A stretch of 64,000 nucleotides of DNA. Source: Gelatoporia subvermispora B. Its lineage: Eukaryota; Basidiomycota; Agaricomycetes; Polyporales; Gelatoporiaceae. Both the position numbers and the translations under genes were made by a program. The notes below the pieces were generated by a model. It did not search any database, was not told the DNA's origin, and saw nothing but the letters and a program-made list of their open reading frames with translations. Of this stretch, positions 21,404 to 31,742 are shown one piece after another. Each line of letters starts with the position of its first letter. Position 1 is the stretch's first letter. The stretch is from contig KB445795.1 in assembly GCA_000320605.2 (NCBI GenBank), positions 619,867 through 683,866 on the forward strand. The letters run 5' to 3'.

Positions 21404-24400
21404 CTAGAAGACGGTGACACCAGACTGGGTGCCAGCGTACTGTGACTTCATATCGTCCAGATCGGTGGTGTCATCCTGGCTCTTGTAATCGTATTGCGAG
21501 ATGCTGCCCATATCGGATGCACCAGCGGTCGAGGAGAACGAAGAGCGCCGACGCAGTCTATCTGATTGGGAATAGGCCATGCTGCTGATAGGGCGATCAG
21601 GTCCGACAGCGCTCCCAGCGACACTTGCGGCGTCGGTTCCTCCAGGGCCAACATCTTGAGATATGATGGAACTGGCGTAGCTACCATAAGTGCTCCGCTT
21701 GGCGCCGTTTGGGCGTTGGGAGCCCGGGCCGAACGCTCCGTTGGCTGTAAACATGGGCAAACCGGACGAATACGTCGCCTGCGAGCGCAGAGACTGAACG
21801 TCCGAAGGAATGTAGCTCAAAGCGTCATGTGTGCGATAGAAGCTCGCGTCGAACCGACTCGGCGTGCCGGATCGGCGACCTATAGGTGGTCATATGCGTA
21901 TCAGCTAATCGAGTCACACGCGAACATATTGACGTACCATCACCCATCATTCCATTCCCAAGAAAGTCTCGCGCACTGGTCTCGTGCCGACGGAACTGGT
22001 CCATCGACTTCACCAATGTTCGACGTGGTTTGCTGAATTGTATCATGCTAGGCTGCAGGTTATTCAATGGCCCCTCTACAAGGCAGTTCTTCTCCTTGTA
22101 ATGGGTCAGCAGGTAGTGCCAGAGTGGGTGCTTAGGAGGTCACGGTGAGCTAGAAGCCGTAAGCACTGACGCAATGGGTACATACCTTGCTGAGAACCTT
22201 CGGGTTACCGAGGATCACTACGCCGTATTTCGCACGAGTGAGAGCCACGTTGAGACGTCTCGGGTCATTCAAAAAGCCAATGCCCTGGTGCTCGTTGCTC
22301 CGCACGCAGCTCAGAATAATGTAGTCCTTCTCTCGTCCCTGGAATGCATCAACGCTAGCCACTTCAATTTCCTTGTAAAGATCCTTCTTGAGCGAGCCGT
22401 TGAATTGCATGTAGTTCACGATATATGACCGCTGACCCTCGTAAGGGGTGACGACACCAATCTGGCTCGGGACAACTCCGGACTTGAAGAACTTAGTCAC
22501 TATCTTCTCCACGTTTGACGCCTCCGTCCTATGTGCGACGGTCAATAAAGCACGACTACGTAATAGAGGAACGAGTACGCACCTATTCAGGAAAGACGTC
22601 CCACTCGAAGAGATTTCCTCCTGGCCTAGATTCTGATAGAAGAACATGGGGGTATCGGGGACAGGCCATGGGAAATCGACGTTCTTCCTCAGGCGTTCAG
22701 GAGCGGTAACTCCGTTCTGTAGAGTTCCCTCATAGAACATGTTCGAGGGGAACTCCGACAAGCATGGGTGCATGCGGTACTGCACCTGCAAACGGATCGG
22801 GCGATTGCCGAGGACGACTAGACGCTCGAACAGTGACTGCGTGAGTCCCGCGCGGGCGGCCTTCTTGTTCATGATGACAGGTCCGAGTTGCTGAGGGAGT
22901 AATATGTTAATTAGGCTATATATCGGATACATGGTAAACATACCTGATGATCACCCACTAGGACGACCTGTTTGCAGCCGAGCACTAGTGGGATCATGCA
23001 CTCTGTTGGCAAAGCATGAGCTCATACCGACGTACATAGTATTTGGTCACTTACCGGGCTCTGCGGCCTGAGTAGCTTCATCGATGAGGACCGTTCTGAA
23101 CTTCAGCTTGCTTAGGCGAGGATCACCCGCACCAACGCAAGTGCAACAAATGACATCAGCAGCACTGAGGATCTCCCTCTCGCACTGCCTGATGAGAGTC
23201 TTGTACTTCCGTTCATCATTGGAGCTCAGCTCTCCTTGCTCATTCTTGAGCTGAATAAGTTTCTGAAGCTCGACGTGGGTGGTGTTGTTCGCCACTTGCT
23301 GGTGCAAAGTCAGGAACGACACGGAGGAATCAAGTGCTTCACGGGACTTGGCAGTCAGTCGGACGACTTTCAGTCCAGTAGCGTGGATTTTCTCCGTAAG
23401 CTGATCGACCGCAACATTGGACGGCGCACAGACCAGGACTTGGCCAGGGTTCATCTTCGCAAGGTGATAGACAATGGAAGCCGACGTCACCGTCTTACCA
23501 GTGCCGGGTGGGCCTTGGATTAGACTGATGGGCTTCTGGAGGACACTCTTAACGGCATACATCTGCGAGTGATTGAGCTCGGGAAGGCCAGGGGCGGAGA
23601 ACCGCTTGGGCATCTGGGTGCGAAGAACCTGAGGTTCAAGCTCGTGGCCGAGGAGCTTGTGGTACTGTCGACATGTGTGAGACCCACTACAGAGCTAGTA
23701 AATGACTGAACTCACGATGTAGCCGCTGACGCTCTTCTCGTCCACAGCGAAGGTCTTCATTGCCAGCTGCATACGGTCAAAGCTAGTCGACTTCCAAACG
23801 AAGTCGACCGTGTAGTTGTGCGTCACTTCAAGAGGAACGCCTTCCGAACGTCTAAGCTCCAGTCCAATTTCGTCAGACACATCTTAGGGGAAAATTAGTT
23901 GTCTTGACGCCGAGGGAGTAAGTGCGGGAGCGTACTATTAGGTATCTTGATGACATGGCCCTCTCCCTCCCAGGGCTTATGCAATTGACCACTATATTTG
24001 AGCCGGAGCTCATCGCCCACCGCAAGGCGGACCTCACCGCTCTCCAACTTGGGGAGACAGAACCACGCGACACGCTTCTGGTTCAGACCCAGATCCCAGC
24101 GAACAGAGATATCGGTCTGAGTCTGCGACTCCTTCAAGCGCTTATCGTAGTCCGCCTCGATCTTGACCAGGGGTCCAAAGATGTTCTGGTACTGGTAAGC
24201 ATCTTCGTAGCGCAGTAGGATGGGCTGCGGCTCGTCGTCGACGCCAGGCTTCTCAAGGTCTTCAAGCGTGGCATTAGCGTTCTCGCGCCAGAGATCTTCC
24301 AGACGATTGATTTGTTGAAACGAAATCTGGCGGGAGCGCAACTGCTCAGTTTCGCTGGGAGGCTTGACAAGCCACGACAGGAAGGAGCGGTCATCTATGA

Positions 24401-25126
24401 GAGGGGCCCAGAGGGACGCGTTCCATGAGATGTCCTTAGAAATGGCAGCACACGGTTGACTACAGAAAAAGCGTCAGAATGCAGCGATTCTTGGAGTCGT
24501 TTCAGGGGACATACCGGCACAGGAGGACGACGACCGTGTCGCTCTTCGCGGGTATAAATCCGAGCATGAAGACATTCTTGCTGCCACAGATGTAACATTC
24601 CGGGACGGTCTCTCCCAGAGGACTCTCGCTGTGCAAGATGACCTCCTTGTGCTTGGCGCGGACGAGGTGGTTCACGATGTGAGACGCAGAAGTGTTGCCG
24701 CGGGAGTTGCAAAACCACTTGCTGCAGATCAGGCATTTGACAACTGAGGCGGGGGAATGAATGCCGCAGTAGCTGCGATTGAAGTAGTACTTATCAGCAC
24801 ATGAGCGCGTGTATGTGTGGCCGCATAACCCACCTGCATGCATGAGGCGGCAAATCCACCTGACCTTCGTCCTTGAGGTCGTCGAGCACAGCGTCAAAGT
24901 CTTCTTCAAGACCTCCTCTACCCGACCCGTGGCTGTGGCCGTCATGTCCCTGCCCGCTAGGAGACGATATATACGAACGGTCGTCCGTGATCGAGAGGGT
25001 CTCGAGATCCGGGACGTGATTCTGGCTTGTCGTGTTCGCGGTGTAGACGGAAGACGTATCATCGACGACGCTAATTCCACCGTAGGAAGATGCGGTATCG
25101 TACTGGTAATTTTCGAAAGTGTCCAT
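21404..25126 (-). CDS. UPF1: UPF1 RNA helicase (nonsense-mediated decay)
   Basis: ATP-dependent 5'-3' RNA helicase at the centre of nonsense-mediated mRNA decay. Exons on the minus strand: 25126-24834, 24772-24515, 24459-23936, 23882-23716, 23664-23055, 23002-22944, 22890-22583, 22528-22186, 22130-21938, 21879-21404; nine introns of 51-61 nt; 1076 residues. The Cys/His-rich domain begins [17 protein letters not shown], with further metal ligands in [19 protein letters not shown] and [10 protein letters not shown]. Helicase motif I is GPPGTGKT (near residue 464), motif II is DEATQ (near 612), then VGDHQQLGP (III), QYRMHP (IV), [15 protein letters not shown] (V) and [10 protein letters not shown] (VI). 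The C-terminal ~190 residues are Ser/Gln/Gly-rich with SQ sites ([19 protein letters not shown]) that suit SMG1-type phosphorylation. Full length. Shares a 190-base promoter with HYPK. Confidence 0.97.
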
Positions 25127-25316
25127 GATAGCAGAGATATGAGGAAAGCGGAGAACAGAGAAGAGAATAAGACGAGGTTTGCCTGTGGCGGCACCGATAT
25201 GCTGACTACTTCGCGCTTAGCGCCACGTGGATCTCGCGCGAGATCCTGGTCGACGCGCGCTGCTCGCTGAGCCATGTTCCAGTACCAGCATCAGCCACCG
25301 CCTTGCCTACCTTAGA
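25127..25316. promoter_or_regulatory. Bidirectional UPF1/HYPK promoter with palindromes
   Basis: 190 bases between two divergent ATGs. It contains CCACGTGG, an E-box palindrome (25223-25230), which abuts a perfect 16-bp palindrome GATCTCGCGCGAGATC (25230-25245). Both lie near the middle of the spacer, as expected for shared regulatory sites; function is inferred. Confidence 0.6.
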
Positions 25317-25718
25317 ATGTCTCACCTTTCGCGAGCGAATGGACGTCCAGAGGCAGAAGTGATAGTGAATGTAAGTTACTTAGCTCGAGCAACTCCCACA
25401 TGTGTAGCGCGTAACTGAGGGTGTATCGTGGACTTTAGTTTGCAGACGGCTACTCGTACTCCAAGGGCAAGATGGAGGAAGCATTCCGCAGTGGACTTAT
25501 GGACAAACCGTCTGTCAAAGGCAAAGAAACGTATGCACTTAAGCGCGAGGATGTGGATATTCTTGTGAGGATGTAATATGCTGGTCGTGATCACCAAAGC
25601 TCATCTCACTCCCATACAGGTGAGCGAATTGGAAGTTCCTCGCACGCAAGCAGAAAAGATGCTAGCAGCAGCGAAAGGGGACGTTGCGAAAGCACTTGAA
25701 GGATGGATATCACAATAA
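25317..25718 (+). CDS. HYPK: HYPK-like UBA protein (NatA / nascent-chain associated)
   Basis: Small protein of 92 residues in exons 25317-25370, 25439-25564 and 25620-25718. The C-terminal half is a UBA-like NAC-alpha domain: REDVDILVSELEVPRTQAEK followed by AAKGDVAKALEGWI. The N-terminal half has the linker and helix KGKMEEAFRSGLMDKP. HYPK binds the NatA N-terminal acetyltransferase at the ribosome and suppresses aggregation of nascent chains. Length and layout fit HYPK; a lone NAC-alpha would be about twice as long and have a NAC beta-barrel, which is absent. The start is the ATG at 25317; an upstream ATG at 25274 is in a short frame that ends before it. It ends only 46 bases before the convergent Mrp51 gene. 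Confidence 0.88.
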
Positions 25719-25764
25719 CCACGATATACATGTTGACCTGCCCGACTGTCAATCCATCAACTGA

Positions 25765-27165
25765 TCACCTGTCCTGTCCCTCGCTCTTGACGATGTCCCT
25801 TAATGTCATCATCAGTTCCTCTGGCTCGGCTTGCTCTTGCGGTTCGGTAGGCTGCTTAGGCTTCCGCGACTTATTGAACAGGGAAGTGGGTGAGGGCGAG
25901 GAGGAAGGAGCCGATAACAATGCCGGCTGGAAGCCGACGTATTCCCGCGAACCAGGCGGGTACGGGTTGTCGTTCTTCTCCCCGATGCGCGCTGCATCCG
26001 TCACGGACACAATTATGCTCACGCCATCCAGTGCCTGCGGGTCCTTATCGACGGTCTTCGGCGCATCTGCCAACTGCGCCTTCAGGACCTTGAGTTTGAT
26101 GTTGCCCTCGTCGGGATCCCGCGTCCCTGTCGCCGCCATTCGCTCGAAGTTGATGGGGCGTGTGGTGCTGTCGCCCAAGTTCTTGTTAAGCTGGGTGCCC
26201 ATACCAGCGAAATTGACGACGTAGTCCTGTTCAGTACCACGAAGGAAGCGGTTTTGCACGATCCGGCCTGGTTGTGCTTTCTGCAGGAGCAGCGATTGGA
26301 GTTTCGGAATTTGCGAGTAGGTGAGACCGCCGATGGTTTGAGGACGCTGTTCAACGGCACGAGTCTGGGGATTGGTGTAGGATTCTTCGGCTTTGAGGCG
26401 TAGGAATTCTTCGACTTTTAATTGCTGCTGTGTGATCGAGTCCTTGGCGTTCTGCACGCTGTCTTTCCGCCGGGAGACCTTGTCTGTGAACTCTTTGAAC
26501 TCGGGTCGGTATCGACGCAGCTTTTCGAGGTATCTCTCGAACTCGGAGTCTGTCATGCTCTCGATGTTCTCGACGGCCTTGCTGTCGGCGGCTCTGCTCT
26601 CGCCCTGCCAGCGTTGTAGCAGCAACACACCCTCTCCTAGACCCTCCAAGGCTTCTTCCGCGTCCTCTTCCATACCCTCCACTGCCATGGTCTCGAAGCT
26701 TCCAGTGGCACCACTCTCACTCCTTCGGGTCTCCTGGTGAAACGCGGTTGGCTCGTCCGCACCGTCCAGCAAGGAGGAACTGCCAGCCCTGACTCGCACC
26801 ACCTGGGGGAAAGGGGATGAGCCAAATTCGGAATCGATGTCCCAAGGGGCCTCGGACGAATCTCCCAGCGTCGATTGCCAACGACCAATCTTGAGTTCTG
26901 CAGATACACCAATCTCGTCCCACATCTTGATCCAACGCGCTTGCGATTCGCCGCGCTCCCACTCTGTCTGTTGTTCACTGGAGTCCACCGTCTTCATAGT
27001 GATGTAGGCATTGCGACGACGAAGAGCGAGAGGTCGCTTGAAGCCCCAGTTGCCGCGATGAACATTGCCGTTATGGGAGGTGTAGACTTGAGCAATCTCA
27101 GGATCAAAAGAAGCGAATTTTGACCGTCGCAGCAAGGCAGCGAACTGAGACGGAGCACCGGCCAT
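25765..27165 (-). CDS. MRP51: Mitochondrial small ribosomal subunit protein Mrp51 (bS1m)
   Basis: Single-exon gene of 466 residues. The N-terminal block SQFAALLRRSKFASFDPEIA, then RGNWGFKRPLALRRRNAYIT and TVDSSEQQTEW, is the Mrp51 signature (R-G-x-W-G-x-K-x-P-L), known from the fungal mitochondrial 37S subunit where the protein helps translation of mitochondrial mRNAs. The middle is charged and likely helical (FERYLEKLRRYRPEFKEFTD); the C-terminal part has GGLTYSQIPKLQSLLLQKAQ and YVGFQPALL. A basic start fits mitochondrial import. Convergent with HYPK, 46 bases away. Confidence 0.85.
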   Translation of the reverse strand: MAGAPSQFAALLRRSKFASFDPEIAQVYTSHNGNVHRGNWGFKRPLALRRRNAYITMKTVDSSEQQTEWERGESQARWIKMWDEIGVSAELKIGRWQSTLGDSSEAPWDIDSEFGSSPFPQVVRVRAGSSSLLDGADEPTAFHQETRRSESGATGSFETMAVEGMEEDAEEALEGLGEGVLLLQRWQGESRAADSKAVENIESMTDSEFERYLEKLRRYRPEFKEFTDKVSRRKDSVQNAKDSITQQQLKVEEFLRLKAEESYTNPQTRAVEQRPQTIGGLTYSQIPKLQSLLLQKAQPGRIVQNRFLRGTEQDYVVNFAGMGTQLNKNLGDSTTRPINFERMAATGTRDPDEGNIKLKVLKAQLADAPKTVDKDPQALDGVSIIVSVTDAARIGEKNDNPYPPGSREYVGFQPALLSAPSSSPSPTSLFNKSRKPKQPTEPQEQAEPEELMMTLRDIVKSEGQDR

Positions 27166-28448
27166 GGCCTAGCCAGCACAGGTCGTTTACAGAAGTGAGA
27201 TGTTCTTCAGTCTGGATTCGGCGACGTTTCACACGCATCCATTTCGATCGGAGTCTGAACGCATGGTATAAGAGGAGCGCCCGAGGAGTTTCTTTTTTAC
27301 ACCACGACGTCCAAATTACTGTCCAGTCCTCTGCGCGCCCTTCTGGGTACCGCTCATCCATGGTTAGGACGGTCCAGACAAACGTCGGAGAGCGACTCCT
27401 CGCGGAGAGATGTCTCAAAAACAATCTTTGCTGATGCTTCTCCCTCTGGTCGAGAGGCCAGGACGCAGGATCACCTGGAGATCATCTACATTCTGTCTAG
27501 TACGCCGAGTATCTTTATGCTAAGCTCTGCAGCAATACACGTTTTCGGGTACATTTTTTCTGTGAGTGTGTGATTTATTACGTGCTTTCTGAGCTTGCGG
27601 GCGCGGACCGACGATGATAAACCTGGTAACATAACGCATCCCTCTGTACGGACCGCCACCTCTGGACCTTGCGGGTTCAACGGTAAGCTGTGTTTCATGC
27701 GGGCCTCTTGTAACTGGCATCCGAGGGTATCCAAGGATTGCAGGATGCGAGTGGAGAATGAAAGGCGAGGCTGAGGTTCGCTGCCCGGAGCTGACTCTTC
27801 GTTTCTCAGCCTCATATTCTTTGCAGTTGCTGATTGGTCGTTCTTCCAGGTGTTGTGTCATTCATGCGCTAATCTCACGATGGCGGAGCTGTCGCAAACG
27901 CGCTTCGTTCGCGCTATGTGGAGCTGTTGCGATGAGTACAAGAGCGATGCAGTAGATGCGCTGCGCGATGGGCGGTGGTTACGAGGCGCGTCGGAGGGAC
28001 GACAAGAGACATGTTTGGAGTGTGTAGAGAACGTTGCGGATGTACTGTAGAAACAACATTGAATGCACGCGAATGCGGGGTTGGGCCAGATTCGAGGTCG
28101 GAACGAGTTTTCTTTGCACGCGAAGTTGGCGATGCTGGCCTCCGCTGGCAAGGGAGGCGCTGGCGCACGCGCGCCAAACGCGCGCTTGGCGTCGCGGTTC
28201 GCGAATTTTGTGCAAGCGGTCGAGCGGGGCACTCGACCCGCACCCGACCGCAGACCTCATCGCTCCCCCAGCTCCTGCAGCCGAGCTCATCGTCGCGCGC
28301 CCTCCTCCACTCTCTCCACAACGACATCCTCGCCCTCGAGCTCGCTGGCAAGCACAGCATCTGCACGTCGTCTCCCGCGTCAGAATCAAAACTGTCACGC
28401 ACCCGCTAGTTAGACGCTGCACACAACAATTCGAGCTCAACCCCGGTC
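27166..28448. other. Intergenic region between Mrp51 and the sugar transporter
   Basis: 1.28 kb holding both promoters, since the flanking genes diverge. Near 28160-28200 there is a GC-rich cluster around GCGCGCCAAACGCGCGC that resembles E2F/SBF-type elements. No coding gene is supported; open stretches here are short and on several frames. Confidence 0.5.
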
Positions 28449-30146
28449 ATGGAACGAACTCTCCCTCGCAGAGCATCCGCTCTTGGTGTCCAGACACCCG
28501 TCTTTCCAGATGTCTACCAGAGACAGTATCCGACTGTCCGCACCAACCCGCCATCACCTGTTGAAGGCCCACCTTCTCCTCTGTTGACCCCGCGGTCAAG
28601 TCCGAGGCCTCAGCCATTATTCCCTCCTACTGCGTCAAGCCTACCCCCAGTCCATCTCAATGGCGAGACACTCACCCCCGTTGTGAGCACGAGCGCACAA
28701 GAGGCTTCCCCCACCGTCTGCGGCTTACCCCTGAAATATGTGTCGTAAGTTGTCCATCACCGGATCTTAGTTGAACGTCCTAAATCGTCAATCAGCCTCG
28801 TCACGCTGGCAGTACAGAATGCTGCGCTATCCATTGTCATGCATTACTCCAGAGTTTCAATGCCTGCATCGCGAGCATATTCTCCAGCGACAGCGGTGCT
28901 CCTGAACGAGCTTCTCAAGGGCTCAATATCCTTCGCTATTGCGCTGCTCAAGGTCGCTACTGCGTCGGATGCATCCAAACATGGCCTCATTCAATGGTGG
29001 CTGGCATTCCGGAAAGTTTGTCGCGAGGTGTTCAGCCCAGATTGCTGGAAGTTGTCCATTCCCGCCATTCTTTACGTGGTCCAGAATTCCCTGCAATTCG
29101 TCGCGATCAGCAACCTCCCGGTGGCGACCTTCCAAGTCACCTATCAAATGAAGATCCTCACAACCGCCGCATTCTCAGTCGCTCTGCTTCGGAAGAAGCT
29201 CAGCTCCTCGAAATGGCTTTCGCTGTTCTTCCTCGCTATCGGCGTCGGCATTGTCCAGATTCAGACCGCTTCCGGAGACAGTCCGGTTAAGCAAAACATG
29301 CCAGTAGGCAGTGCCCATGATTCCGCGCCGCTGCATATCCATATCATGAGCCCCCTCAAGGGCTTCGGTGCTGTCACTGCAGCGTGTTTCACTTCTGGCT
29401 TGGCTGGGGTGTACTTCGAGATGGTTCTCAAGAATTCGAAGGCCGATCTCTGGGTGCGCAACGTCCAACTATCGTTGTTCTCGCTCATCCCGGCCGTCCT
29501 TCCGATATTCCTGGAGTCACGTCATCATCACTCTCGCGATGGAATTTTGTCATCGCTCTTTAGGCACTTCGGATTCTGGGCATGGGCCACGGTAGCGATC
29601 CAAGTTCTGGGAGGATTGATTACGGCTATTGTGATCAAATATTCGGATAACATTCTCAAAGGATTTGCCACCAGTCTTTCCATTGTCCTGTCATTCCTCG
29701 CATCCGTCGCGCTCTTCGGCTTCCGTATCACCCCATCCTTCCTCATCGGCTCAACGACTGTTCTGGCTGCGACATGGATGTACAACCAACCCCCGGGCAA
29801 GGAGCTCGTCGCGATTACGAGTGTCATGCCACGCAAGTCAGTCTCCCCATCATTCCCCGGCACCCCTGTTAGCCCCGACGCTCCGATCCTCGGAGAGTTT
29901 GGCTCACCCAAGAAATCGTCGCCTTTCGGCAGTCCGCGTGTCATCGCCAGTGCACTTGGCCTCTCCAGCAGCGAGAAAGAGAAGGACAGCTTTGGCGAGA
30001 CCCTTGACACCTCGCGGTATCTTAACGCACCGTACGGCTCTCCGTACGGCTCGCGGTCAGCCTCGCCTGTTCCCACTCCCCCGTACCCCCAGTCCCATAA
30101 TGGCTCGCAAGTCAATTTGAACACCCCTACGGAACGATGGCAATAA
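28449..30146 (+). CDS. UDP-galactose-type nucleotide-sugar transporter (SLC35A family)
   Basis: Golgi membrane antiporter expected to bring UDP-galactose or UDP-GlcNAc into the lumen for glycan synthesis. Exons 28449-28744 and 28796-30146, one 51-nt intron; 548 residues. An N-terminal Pro/Ser-rich tail (~85 residues) precedes the transporter core, which starts YVSLVTLAVQNAALSIVMHY. Family markers include LLNELLKGSISF, NSLQFVAISNLPVATFQVTY, QMKILTTAAFSVALL, FTSGLAGVYFEMVLK and IVIKYSDNILKGFATSLSIV. About ten hydrophobic segments are readable. The cytosolic C-terminal tail (~130 residues) is Ser/Pro-rich, and 30030-30053 repeats a 12-base unit encoding PYGS twice. Both tails are longer than in yeast-type family members. 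Substrate cannot be fixed from sequence alone. Confidence 0.9.
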
Positions 30147-30525
30147 AGCAGTAATGTGCAAGTAATGCGACGATTGTTTTCACGAAGTCGACATGATGAT
30201 ACCCCGTAAAGACCCTGCAGTTATAGAGTATGTCCTGACCACCGAATATATTGCAAGTATCGAACGCGTACGGGTATCTATCTCATGCTTCCTTTCATTC
30301 ATTCATATGGATGGCATGCCAATTAGAGTAGATATGTTAGCATTGATCCTGTAATTGTCTTTATGTTGACCACCTCGAACGAGCACCGGGCGTCCATCTG
30401 TCGCTGGCTCGATCATAATCGTGTCCGGAGTATACCAGGTTACACTTACCTACTTTGTAACTACACCCAATCCCACTACTTTGGCTCCGCTTGTACGCTC
30501 TTCACACTCTCGTCAGCAAAGACAA
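30147..30525. other. Intergenic region, transporter 3' end to Mdm12
   Basis: 379 bases with the transporter 3' UTR and the Mdm12 promoter. The Mdm12 frame is open for 35 codons upstream of the chosen ATG (back to 30421), but that extension lacks the conserved start. Confidence 0.5.
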
Positions 30526-31689
30526 ATGTCTTTTGATTTGGAATGGGACAAGCTCGATGCGTCGCTGTCGTCTAAATTGATAGATGCTCTCAACCGGCAA
30601 CTGGCCAACACCACCCGGCCGTCCTTCATAGGTCCCATCGAAGTCACGTCCTTCGACTTCGGGTCCACGAGTCCTGACATTGAGCTTGCTGACCTCCGAG
30701 ATATCTACCGAGACTTCCTGGAAGACGATCTTGAGGACGACGAGGACGATGACGAACCGCAAAAAGTCTCGCAGCTGGACGAAGAGGACGAAGACTACGA
30801 GTGGGTCTCCCGCAAGGCCATCCGCGGCAAGAGCATAGGAGAGGACGGCCCTGCGTACCACCTGCTGCCCCCGCATCTACGCTATGGACGCGGTGCAGGT
30901 ATAGACATGTTCTCCTCGACCCCCGCCCTGCGAGCGCCCGGCGACATATGGAGCCCTGCCTTCACGAGCCTGGTCGACCTCCGGCCGACATATCCCACCC
31001 CATCCTTCTACGCGTCAGCCCGCTCTACCGCGCCCCCCACGCCGCTCCGGAGTCGTTCTGACGCAGGCGAAGGATCCCCATCCCCAGGGGACGCACAGGA
31101 CACACAGTCCGACTCCTCGTCCCTATCCCCATCCCCGCCAGCCGCCCAGGCAAACGCCGCCGCGCATCCCAACCTGCAGCTGCATCTGCACATAACATGG
31201 CACTCGAACATGCGGCTAACGCTGACAACATCCCTGCTGATCAACTACCCCTCGCCCATGTTTATGTCGCTCCCGATCAAGCTCTCTGTGACAGGCCTTC
31301 TCTTCAATGGCGAAGTCGTCGTCGCATACGAGGGCGAGCGCCGGCGGATTCACCTCTGCATTGTGGACGAATTGGACCCGTACAGCCCGCTGGCGGGCGA
31401 CCGACCCAAACGTGATACCCCTTCGTCCGGGAGCACGCCTCCGGACACTGACGACTATACCCCGGGCTCCGCCGCCGGCACTTCAAGGGCTAGCAAGCCG
31501 CTGCCCATTGGCCAGCGCCTTCTTCCGTCTATCTTTATTGAAAGTGAGATTGGTCAGGCGGATAAACACGTCCTGAAGAACGTCACCCGTGTCGAGCGCT
31601 TTATCCAGGACGTCATACGGAAGACCATCGAGGAAGAGCTCGTCTTCCCCAACTTCCACACGGTCATCATTGGCGAAGCGGCGTCGTGA
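30526..31689 (+). CDS. MDM12: Mdm12, ERMES complex subunit (SMP domain)
   Basis: Part of the ER-mitochondria encounter structure, which tethers the organelles and moves phospholipids through SMP-domain tubes with Mmm1 and Mdm34. Single exon, 387 residues. The start MSFDLEWDKLD at 30526 is the family N-terminus. SMP elements: LIDALNRQLANTTRPSFIGP, IEVTSFDFGSTSPDIEL and DIYRDF at the N-terminal end; LHLHITWHSNMRLTLTTSLL, LPIKLSVTGLLFNGEVVVAY and HVLKNVTRVERFIQDVIRKT in the second half. Two inserts interrupt it: an acidic run (30721-30800) and a Ser/Pro/Ala-rich loop (~30960-31170). Such inserts are common in basidiomycete Mdm12. No membrane segment, as expected. Confidence 0.95.
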   Translation: MSFDLEWDKLDASLSSKLIDALNRQLANTTRPSFIGPIEVTSFDFGSTSPDIELADLRDIYRDFLEDDLEDDEDDDEPQKVSQLDEEDEDYEWVSRKAIRGKSIGEDGPAYHLLPPHLRYGRGAGIDMFSSTPALRAPGDIWSPAFTSLVDLRPTYPTPSFYASARSTAPPTPLRSRSDAGEGSPSPGDAQDTQSDSSSLSPSPPAAQANAAAHPNLQLHLHITWHSNMRLTLTTSLLINYPSPMFMSLPIKLSVTGLLFNGEVVVAYEGERRRIHLCIVDELDPYSPLAGDRPKRDTPSSGSTPPDTDDYTPGSAAGTSRASKPLPIGQRLLPSIFIESEIGQADKHVLKNVTRVERFIQDVIRKTIEEELVFPNFHTVIIGEAAS

Positions 31690-31742
31690 TATGTATGTAG
31701 AGCCGGTATGGTACATTTTCCACTAGTATAATATGGTACGGA

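Noticed and set aside
30421..30525. Upstream extension of Mdm12 by 35 codons
   Set aside because: The conserved Mdm12 N-terminus MSFDLEW begins at 30526; the extension has no conserved content.
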